From positions 42,463 through 54,908 of the forward strand of contig MU657277.1 in NCBI GenBank assembly GCA_026770575.1: 12,446 nt of DNA, written 5' to 3'. The position numbers and the translations under genes were made by a program. Position 1 is the stretch's first letter; every line of letters starts with the position of its first letter. Under the pieces are notes generated by a model that saw only the letters and a program-made list of their open reading frames with translations, did not search any database and was not told the DNA's origin. Positions 7,306 to 12,446 of the stretch are shown here, piece after piece. This DNA comes from Pelagophyceae sp. CCMP2097. Taxonomy: Eukaryota > Sar > Pelagophyceae.

Positions 7306-7488
7306 ATGCACGATTTTTTTATTTTTCGATTCACGTTGAGAGATTTTTTAACAATCAAACCACCTTCAGTTGTTGAGTGTCGTTATGAATATTTAAAAAA
7401 AAATGTTTGTCACCTTATTAATATGATGGGATTTATAATTAAAATTATTAAAGAATATTTGATTCGAGTTTTAAATACGGAAAAATAA
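7306..7488 (+). CDS. Small AT-rich ORF, 60 aa, unrecognised
   Basis: The ATG lies 2 bp after the TAA of the preceding gene, a tight spacing more typical of a compact viral or bacterial genome than of a nuclear gene. The 60 residues begin with a Phe-rich segment and end in a hydrophobic, Ile-rich helix-like stretch (MMGFIIKIIKEYLIRVL) that could be amphipathic or membrane-associated. No known family. In such AT-rich DNA a 60-codon frame could occur by chance, so the call rests mainly on position. Upstream homopolymer T and A runs (7314-7320, 7396-7404) are possible frameshift sites. Confidence 0.3.
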   Translation: MHDFFIFRFTLRDFLTIKPPSVVECRYEYLKKNVCHLINMMGFIIKIIKEYLIRVLNTEK

Positions 7489-7509
7489 GAAAAGAAATTA
7501 TTGATGATA

Positions 7510-7761
7510 CAAGGGGTTTCGCTTATGACGCCGAGGACTCTTTGTCCATCGCATTTTTCGTCGGTTGGAGTTTGATTCTGTTGGGAGTGATAGAGGACGT
7601 CGCGCTGAGTCCCATGATGCCAGATACTATAGAAATTGTTTGTTAGAAACGCTCAAACTAAGAATCTAAACGTCTTTTTTGGCGCGTCTGAAGCGCCACT
7701 CGCGGCAATCGTATAGTATTTATCATATACCACCCCAGTTCGTATGGACCCACCCTGTAAC
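7510..7761. repeat. Dispersed repeat, copy B
   Basis: Same orientation as copy A at 1598-1825, with all major blocks kept, including the GGCGC(gtctgaa)GCGCC hairpin (7681-7697) and the closing CGTATGGACCCACCC (7741-7755). It has 22 extra bases around 7589-7610, bounded on each side by GAGT. It abuts the right side of the AT-rich island, while copy A lies 5.9 kb to the left. The region beyond 7762 is unrelated to the flank of copy A. Confidence 0.75.
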
Positions 7762-8077
7762 GCTGCGTCCCGAGGGACCCAGGACAGCGTAGTGCAATAT
7801 AAGTTACTTTGTTAGTGTTAATATGAGTGGTTAAGAGAGGAAGTTGGAGCTTCAGGTTGAAGTAAAGGAACGTTCTTTCCGGTAAAGGATTGTGGAAAGA
7901 ACGTGCTTTCAACGGGCTCTTGAACGGCTTGATGTGTTGAAGGACGCGCTCAACGGGCTTGGTAAACGGCCCGCCAGCAGAGAGACTTGCTTGGCGTCCG
8001 ATACGGCACGGAACGTAAAAGCCCGCCCCTCAAAAGAAGAGTGGTTTCACGCCGTGTCTGTCGGACGCCATGCCAAT
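7762..8077. other. Spacer with two stem-loops, no gene
   Basis: A compound hairpin lies at 7762-7788 (outer CGCTG/CAGCG, inner GTCCC/GGGAC). A stronger stem-loop lies at 7870-7904. From about 7910 to 7975 imperfect direct repeats of CAACGGGCTTG and GAACGGCTTG occur. The minus-strand polyprotein frame formally runs through to 7950, but its sequence here is not protein-like. Confidence 0.45.
7870..7904. repeat. 11-bp perfect stem-loop
   Basis: ACGTTCTTTCC (7870-7880) and GGAAAGAACGT (7894-7904) pair perfectly around a 13-base loop. No U-run follows on either strand, so a bacterial-type terminator is not supported. It could be a relic of an LTR or an end of a small element. Confidence 0.5.
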
Positions 8078-11000
8078 TCAGCCGAGGCGCGGCGCGGCGC
8101 GGTGCGAGTTCTCGATCTTGCTCTCCGGGTCGAGGATCATGCCGATGCGCTGGCCCTTGGTCGTCAAGCCGTCTGCGCTGGTCCAAAGGTTGTACCACGA
8201 ATTCAACGGGTCCAGCTTGAGGCCCATCTCCGCGATGCTCTCGATGAAGTCGATGCACAAATCGTGGTAATCCGAGTAGTGCGGTCCCAGTGCCGAGATG
8301 CGGATGACGCGGTCCGACTGCTTCACTTGCCCACCCGACTGTAGGAACTGGTCCAAGGAATTCCTGTTCTTCACCAATTCCTGCAGCGTGATCGCAAAGG
8401 CCATCTCGTCGACGAGGTTGCCGCTGTGCTCGTAGTCGAGCGAGAGCTGACACACGACGTAAATCGGCAGCGGCGAGGCGGAGAAGCCGACGGGCACGTA
8501 TTGCTCCTTCTCGATCTTGAGCATGCCCTTGTGCTGCACCTCCTTTGGTCTGAACTTTCAGATATGATGAGTGCTCTGTAGTTTCCTTAATGACCATCGC
8601 CACAATGCGCTTCTCAACGACAAGTTGTCGTAAGACAGATCGTGGTAGCTGGCCACCCTTCAACAAGGACGTGGCATGGACGATCTTGTTCAAATGGACG
8701 ATCTCTGTAACTTCCCGATGCGTTATTGCTGGCGTCATAGTGTACAGTGTCTTACCGTCTTTCGGATCAATAAACGTCTTTTTGTAGGCTCGATTTCTTA
8801 TATTATCCGAATAACCATTCCATATATGTAGGTGAACAGTTTGTCGGTCTTCGTCAATCGCAAGTACTTCCCCGACTTGCCAGTTCGTGCGAGTTCGCCC
8901 TGTTGTATAAATCACTTTATCTCCGATTTCGAGGTCATCCAAACTTGAAGGAGGTGGTGCAACGAGACTTTGATCTTCGTTAGCTTTCTTCAACGGATTT
9001 TTGGGACTGTCGGTAATAAGTTCTGTTGGTTCTTCAAAGTCCACCGTGAGGAACTCTCCTCCTGGTCTGTATTTCTGTAATCTTGCAGCTGCTATACCGG
9101 ATTTGAAATCCCCAATTCGCGTGTGTCGAAGGTCGGAGACGTTCGGACTTAACGTCCCTTCATTGTTCACATGTTGGCACAGAATAGTATATGGCCCGTA
9201 ATACTGATCAATAAGTTTAGTGCTAATTCCAGGAACTGATGTTCTTTGGTGAATTAGCACGTAATCCCCTTTGCTATATTCAAGTGGCAACTTGTCCGCT
9301 GCTCGTCGTGCTATCCACTTAGCGTGTTCTTGTTTCGTTTTTACTGTTTTGCCCTGTATGCAGTCTAAAATGATGCGTGATAGAATCGGGTCTTCGCGTT
9401 GAGATTTGTAGATATCTTGAAGAGATGGATCAATAGGCCGATCGAGCGATGCCAATGAATTTGGCAATAAATGGACTAATTTGGCTGTTGCTGGTGACAT
9501 GCCTGAAGTGTCTTCTTTTGCAATATAAACACTTAGTCTGTCGTTGTCAACTAAGTCCGAAATTGCGTTTCTAGATAAGGCGTCTGCCGCTGGGATGGTG
9601 GCGTGGCATACATTGGAGTCGTATTCCGATAATTTCAACACCCAGCGTGCATACATACCCGACGAAAGGTCTTGTCGCATTAACCAACAAAGATTGCGAG
9701 CGTCGGTTCGGAGTTCGAATGGTGAATGAAGGTATGGGCGTAATCGGTCTACAGCCCAAACGATGGCCTGTGCTTCGAGTTTATTAGGATGTGCCCAGCA
9801 ACGTTCTACAACTGACGTTGTCCGGCTTAAGTAGACGCAGACTTGCATTGGGCCGTTACCCCCGCCCTTTTGAAGAAGAGTTGGACCAAAACCAAGTTTT
9901 GATGCATCAACGTCTAAATAAAACGGAGCTGTCATGTCTGGTAGTAGTAGCGCAGGCGCCGTTGTTAAGGCTGTTTTGATCTCTTCAAAAGCTTGCGTTT
10001 GCGGTGGTGTGTGGTACGTTGGAATAAAGTGTTCACACTTATCTGCGAATGGTAAAGTAGCTGTTGGCTGGACGTCTGCTACAATCTCTGCTGGTTCCAT
10101 ATAACACGGAATATCTAAATAGTCGCCTTGGTCTTGCTGTAACAGCCCAGTACGACGGTATTTCAATCCTGCGTTAAGGTGGTCCAACTTGTCTTGAGTA
10201 AGTGCCAACAAACCCTCCGTTATAGATGAGGCACGGTCTTTCTCGTTGGAGCTGCCCAATGTTGTGCGAGTCTCGTCCCGAGAGACTAAAGTGTTACAGC
10301 AAGCAAGAACCGATGCGACCGCGGGTACTGCCAAAGCTGTGATAATGTGCCGACCGGACTTCAATGGACGAGTTTCTTTTTCCTTTAAAGTTGACCCTGA
10401 ATTTTGCACCACATTAGAAGTCGGCGGGACGTTGGCGTTGACTTCAAGGGCAGGTTCCAACATAATTGGATCGTGTGTCGCGTTGATGGCCAATAACGTC
10501 GTCTGATTGGTTTCCTTTGGCAAGTCCTCATATAGGATGGGCGAAAGTGTATCGCTGGTTTGGAAATTCGAATAATTGTCGACGACATTCTGCATATGGG
10601 CTGATATACACATGGGTTTCTCATGCGTAGTGTGAGGAGGCACTATATGATTTTTTTTCAAGTCGAAAATCGTTGATACGCTCGTGACTTGCCGTCCACG
10701 AGGAAGAGTTCCTGAACTCGAATTCGTTTCGGCCACACTTTTCATTGGAGATTGTCCAAGTTCGACGCGGATGATCGGATTTAGGTTGTTCAGGGCGATG
10801 TAAGGTGCTGGACTTGAATAATCGATTACCATGCCGACTTTCCTGATGGTATCGACGTTGAAAAGAACGTCACACGAAAAGTGCCCCTTAAGAATAAGTG
10901 CCGTGATGTTAATATGCGGCGAAATTCGTGAATTCGATCCAAAAGTAATGTCCAAATCTCTAATAACGCCCAAAGGAACTATTTCGTCACAACCGGCTCC

Positions 11001-11948
11001 TATTAACTTTGGCATTTCCCCGTCCTGAAGTGTTTCTAAAACTTCTCCCATCGGTTCGAGATACTGCCGATAGAACGCTTCAGAGATGAGTGTGTGCGGA
11101 GCCTCGTTGTTCGCATCAATGCCAATGTGCGTGTTGACTGGACAAGCGCTGAAAAAACCTTTGACGTATGCCGCTGGTGTTCTTAGAATTGATAACTCAG
11201 GCGAGGTTCTTCCAGCCGAATCGTTTCCCACTGTATTTATGCTGACAGTCCGGATCGTAAAACTCGTTGTGTTTTGAGTCGGTTCTCTCGCCTTGTCTGA
11301 ACTGGGGTCCTTTTTCTCTAAAAGATCCGAAACCACTTTAGATAGTTTGTCTAATTTCTCGTACACTTCATCCAGGCTCTTGGGTTGTGAATCACTTTTC
11401 TTCAAATAAGTTTGCCCGGCGTCTCGATAGGTTTCCCAACGAGGTCTTGTTTGAGGAATTGAATCTGAAGTTTCAGATTCAGACCACGCAATTTCACTGG
11501 CAATCTCCCTTTTGCGAGGTGATTCCTGGGAAAAGTCGGGTGTTGCCATCCACTCCCGAGCAGACGTGTGGGTAAAACGACAATCTTTTCCTCGTGGGCA
11601 TCTACCATGTTTGGCAAAAGCAAAACAGAGTCCAGCTATACCCTGGAATGACCTGTTTTCCTCCGCCACAGCCTGAACACGTCGATGTGGGCTTGAGCCG
11701 CGTTTTAAATCGTCCTGTTTGTGGTTTTCATACTTAGTTTGTGTAATAGTCAAACTTGAATCGCGTTCCTTGATCGACTCTTGGGCCAATTGCATGGTCG
11801 CAGCAGCGTCTTTAACACTTTCAACAAATGCATTATATTTCCTCAAAGCTTCTTCTTTTGGGTCGTTCTCTGTAATTATAAATTGATGTCGCATAACCCA
11901 GGTCATGCTTCTCAGTTCGCCAAGGAGTCCTTGGTTGAATTTCTCCAT
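7950..11948 (-). CDS. gag-pol: Gag-Pol polyprotein, RT and integrase cores missing; tail read-through
   Basis: The frame runs 1332 codons; residues 1 to about 1133 are retroelement sequence and the rest reads through GC-rich flank in the wrong frame. In order: C-terminal part of the Gag capsid region (1-30); coiled, polar linker; a zinc finger C108-x8-C117-x5-C123-x3-H127; protease-like domain (about 275-380) with DAN in place of the usual D-T/S-G; a long Ser/Thr-rich linker; RNase H (about 634-795) with candidate acidic residues in LDVDAS, KLEAQAIVWAV, RTDARNL and AADALS; integrase C-terminal domain (about 870-962) with the GPY/F motif DQYYGPYTIL; and a reader-like domain (about 1003-1110). 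The whole RT palm/fingers and the integrase HHCC and DDE core are lacking, each without loss of frame. Same frame as the upstream Gag piece, separated by a TAA. Confidence 0.8.
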   Translation of the reverse strand: MEKFNQGLLGELRSMTWVMRHQFIITENDPKEEALRKYNAFVESVKDAAATMQLAQESIKERDSSLTITQTKYENHKQDDLKRGSSPHRRVQAVAEENRSFQGIAGLCFAFAKHGRCPRGKDCRFTHTSAREWMATPDFSQESPRKREIASEIAWSESETSDSIPQTRPRWETYRDAGQTYLKKSDSQPKSLDEVYEKLDKLSKVVSDLLEKKDPSSDKAREPTQNTTSFTIRTVSINTVGNDSAGRTSPELSILRTPAAYVKGFFSACPVNTHIGIDANNEAPHTLISEAFYRQYLEPMGEVLETLQDGEMPKLIGAGCDEIVPLGVIRDLDITFGSNSRISPHINITALILKGHFSCDVLFNVDTIRKVGMVIDYSSPAPYIALNNLNPIIRVELGQSPMKSVAETNSSSGTLPRGRQVTSVSTIFDLKKNHIVPPHTTHEKPMCISAHMQNVVDNYSNFQTSDTLSPILYEDLPKETNQTTLLAINATHDPIMLEPALEVNANVPPTSNVVQNSGSTLKEKETRPLKSGRHIITALAVPAVASVLACCNTLVSRDETRTTLGSSNEKDRASSITEGLLALTQDKLDHLNAGLKYRRTGLLQQDQGDYLDIPCYMEPAEIVADVQPTATLPFADKCEHFIPTYHTPPQTQAFEEIKTALTTAPALLLPDMTAPFYLDVDASKLGFGPTLLQKGGGNGPMQVCVYLSRTTSVVERCWAHPNKLEAQAIVWAVDRLRPYLHSPFELRTDARNLCWLMRQDLSSGMYARWVLKLSEYDSNVCHATIPAADALSRNAISDLVDNDRLSVYIAKEDTSGMSPATAKLVHLLPNSLASLDRPIDPSLQDIYKSQREDPILSRIILDCIQGKTVKTKQEHAKWIARRAADKLPLEYSKGDYVLIHQRTSVPGISTKLIDQYYGPYTILCQHVNNEGTLSPNVSDLRHTRIGDFKSGIAAARLQKYRPGGEFLTVDFEEPTELITDSPKNPLKKANEDQSLVAPPPSSLDDLEIGDKVIYTTGRTRTNWQVGEVLAIDEDRQTVHLHIWNGYSDNIRNRAYKKTFIDPKDGKTLYTMTPAITHREVTEIVHLNKIVHATSLLKGGQLPRSVLRQLVVEKRIVAMVIKETTEHSSYLKVQTKGGAAQGHAQDREGAIRARRLLRLAAADLRRVSALARLRAQRQPRRRDGLCDHAAGIGEEQEFLGPVPTVGWASEAVGPRHPHLGTGTALLGLPRFVHRLHREHRGDGPQAGPVEFVVQPLDQRRRLDDQGPAHRHDPRPGEQDRELAPRRAAPRLNWHGVRQTRRETTLLLRGGLLRSVPYRTPSKSLCWRAVYQAR
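8078..8539 (-). CDS. Unrecognised GC3-rich protein fragment, 153 aa
   Basis: I do not recognise this product, but it is convincingly coding. Nearly all third codon positions are G or C, and the residues are balanced with well-spaced aromatics (YVPVGFSASPLPIYVVCQLS, HYSDYHDLCIDFIESIAEMG, NSWYNLW). The frame is open upstream to a TGA near 8565, so the protein-like sequence reaches about 8555 and the Met at 8539 need not be the start. It ends at TGA 8078-8080 after a run of GCG-type repeat that adds HRAAPRLG; the conserved-looking part probably stops near residue 143. No transmembrane helix or signal peptide is clear. It is fused directly to the end of the retrotransposon frame, but in a different frame. 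It may be a host exon, a captured gene, or another piece of the gene at 6063-6488. Confidence 0.55.
   Translation of the reverse strand: MQHKGMLKIEKEQYVPVGFSASPLPIYVVCQLSLDYEHSGNLVDEMAFAITLQELVKNRNSLDQFLQSGGQVKQSDRVIRISALGPHYSDYHDLCIDFIESIAEMGLKLDPLNSWYNLWTSADGLTTKGQRIGMILDPESKIENSHRAAPRLG
8619..8942 (-). other. Reader-like C-terminal module of the polyprotein
   Basis: Residues about 1003-1110 start DLEIGDKVIYTTGRTRTNWQ, continue with VGEVLAIDEDRQTVHLHIW, then FIDPKDGKTLYT and a LP.SVL end. The short beta-strand pattern with a leading GDKVIY and a VGEV turn resembles chromatin-reader folds of the Tudor/BAH/chromo type that follow the integrase GPY/F module in many gypsy elements. The exact family is not certain from sequence alone. 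Confidence 0.45.
11568..11627 (-). other. CCCH zinc-finger motif in Gag
   Basis: Residues 108-127 of the polyprotein frame fit C-X8-C-X5-C-X3-H exactly, the spacing of CCCH RNA-binding fingers. It sits where retroviral and most gypsy Gag proteins carry a CX2CX4HX4C knuckle. By family knowledge such fingers bind single-stranded RNA; a role in packaging the element RNA is inferred. Confidence 0.8.
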
Positions 11949-11984
11949 AATATCGTTCTGTGATTTCGAAATCGGCGGTGTAAG

Positions 11985-12242
11985 TTAGGAGAAATCTCGC
12001 ATAAGCTTTTTAAGACGAGCTTGCCAACCCGCCACGGATTCGTCTCTTATTTGCTTGATGTTCATCCATTCGTGTGCTAAGCGGTCTGATCGTAGTGAAC
12101 TATTGGCTTTAAAGTTATCTTCCATCTTAATGAGAAGTGCATCCAACAGTTCACCGTTCCATTTAGCCAATTCAACCTGATAATCCGCCGATGTAATATT
12201 CGGTGGTGTTTTTGCTATAATTTTGTCGAAAGTCATCAACAT
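11985..12242 (-). pseudogene. gag: Gag capsid region, middle part, ended by an in-frame TAA
   Basis: The 85-residue frame resembles the retrotransposon Gag capsid family, with an SVAGWQARLKKLMRDF stretch like the conserved middle of that domain. It stops at TAA 11985-11987. After the TAA, 12 further codons in the same frame lead to the Met at 11948, and the following NQGLLGELRSM matches the usual continuation of the domain. The stop therefore cuts one domain in the middle. The context TCC TAA CTT is not a known retroviral read-through signal, so a nonsense mutation is the likelier reading. The first codons overlap the upstream frame by a +1 shift. Confidence 0.65.
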
Positions 12243-12429
12243 CTTCTGCTCTTGATGCCTCGACTTTGGTCTCGAAGATGTCGGGGATCTGCTCGGCTGT
12301 GAGCTTGTCTTTGTTTGTTTTGCGGAAGCCTCTAAATTGTCGGAACCATTCTCCGGGGTCTTCCGTCTCTTCGCTCAATGGCTTATCAAGCCCGTGGAAA
12401 GTGTTGATGTTGATAACGCTTGAAGACAT
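12172..12429 (-). pseudogene. gag: Gag N-terminal part, frameshifted
   Basis: The ATG at 12429 is 17 bp from the window edge and opens a frame that includes EDPGEWFRQFRGFRKTNKDK, a pattern like the start of the gypsy Gag domain (Trp, Phe and charged residues). Protein-like sequence persists to about residue 65. Beyond about 12235 the reading continues better in the next frame (the 12242-11985 piece), so a small indel probably shifted it. The overlap of 12172-12242 between the two frames contains the break. Programmed +1 frameshifting inside Gag would be unusual. Confidence 0.6.
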
Positions 12430-12446
12430 TTTCCAAATTAAAGGTG

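Larger units (their letters stand above)
8550..12446 (-). mobile_element. Gypsy-type (Ty3-like) LTR retrotransposon, defective, 5' LTR outside window
   Basis: Reading on the minus strand from the window edge, the order is Gag capsid-like region, CCCH finger, protease-like domain, RNase H, integrase C-terminal module and a reader-like tail. RNase H directly upstream of integrase sequence is the Ty3/gypsy order, as opposed to copia. The body begins 17 bp before the Gag ATG at 12429, so the 5' LTR and primer-binding site lie outside. At the other end, the polyprotein character stops near 8550 and GC-rich coding sequence follows; no polypurine tract or 3' LTR is recognised. RT and integrase cores are absent. 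The copy therefore looks both internally deleted and 3'-truncated. Confidence 0.8.

Noticed and set aside
7762..7950. 3' LTR of the retrotransposon
   Set aside because: TG occurs near 7756 and stem-loops are present, but the second LTR lies outside the window, no polypurine tract is seen, and 500 bp of unrelated coding DNA separates it from the end of pol.
7892..8344. 150-codon plus-strand ORF
   Set aside because: It is antisense to the GC3-rich minus-strand ORF; its Ala/Arg/Leu/Val bias is the usual mirror of a strongly GC3-biased gene.
11985..11987. Programmed stop-codon read-through in Gag
   Set aside because: The stop lies within the capsid domain, not between Gag and Pol, and the downstream bases do not match known read-through contexts.

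Overview
The window looks like nuclear DNA of a eukaryote, probably a microbial one. It is gene-poor and packed with degenerate repeats, foldback sequences and tRNA-derived (B-box) motifs, and it carries a long gypsy-type (Ty3-like) LTR retrotransposon. There is no operon-style packing except inside one AT-rich island. The C-X8-C-X5-C-X3-H zinc finger in the Gag, together with the repeat-rich background, loosely suggests a protist (alveolate or stramenopile). That placement is an inference from family resemblance, and nothing here fixes the species. I see no rRNA, intact tRNA or CRISPR array.

Layout. Positions 1-5400 are non-coding as far as I can tell and are a patchwork of small repeats. 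They hold a 594-bp inverted-repeat element (508-1101), a 425-bp MITE-like element with TA target duplication (about 1110-1534), copy A of a dispersed repeat (1598-1825), and a 107-bp nested hairpin (2785-2891). Further on come a module bounded by 40-bp direct repeats that contains a B-box and a 37-bp tandem pair (3210-3652), a two-unit tandem of about 298 bp (4430-5030), and a degenerate tandem of about 150 bp with a 21-bp foldback (5108-5480). A short ankyrin-plus-zinc-finger coding fragment follows at 5485-5682.

From 6063 to 8560 the base composition switches abruptly. A GC-rich, GC3-biased minus-strand ORF (6063-6488) ends at an AT-rich plus-strand island (about 6508-7500). The island carries a truncated gene with one internal stop, followed 2 bp later by a small ORF. 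Then come copy B of the dispersed repeat (7510-7761) and a second GC3-biased minus-strand ORF (8078 to about 8560). I recognise neither GC-rich ORF nor the island genes.

From about 8550 to the right end lies the retrotransposon, reading on the minus strand. Its Gag is broken by one frameshift and one in-frame TAA. It then reads openly through a CCCH finger, a protease-like domain with an altered active site, RNase H, an integrase C-terminal GPY/F module and a reader-like tail. The reverse transcriptase core and the integrase HHCC/DDE core are missing, and both gaps are in frame. The 5' LTR lies beyond the window, and the 3' end is fused directly to the GC-rich ORF without a recognisable LTR.

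Taken together the window is a nest of mobile and repeated DNA with fragments of at least three compositionally distinct coding sources. The most unusual items are the RT-less, IN-core-less but open gag-pol frame, the AT-rich foreign-looking gene island between two GC-rich ORFs, and the paired hairpins with compensatory changes at 3442-3493.
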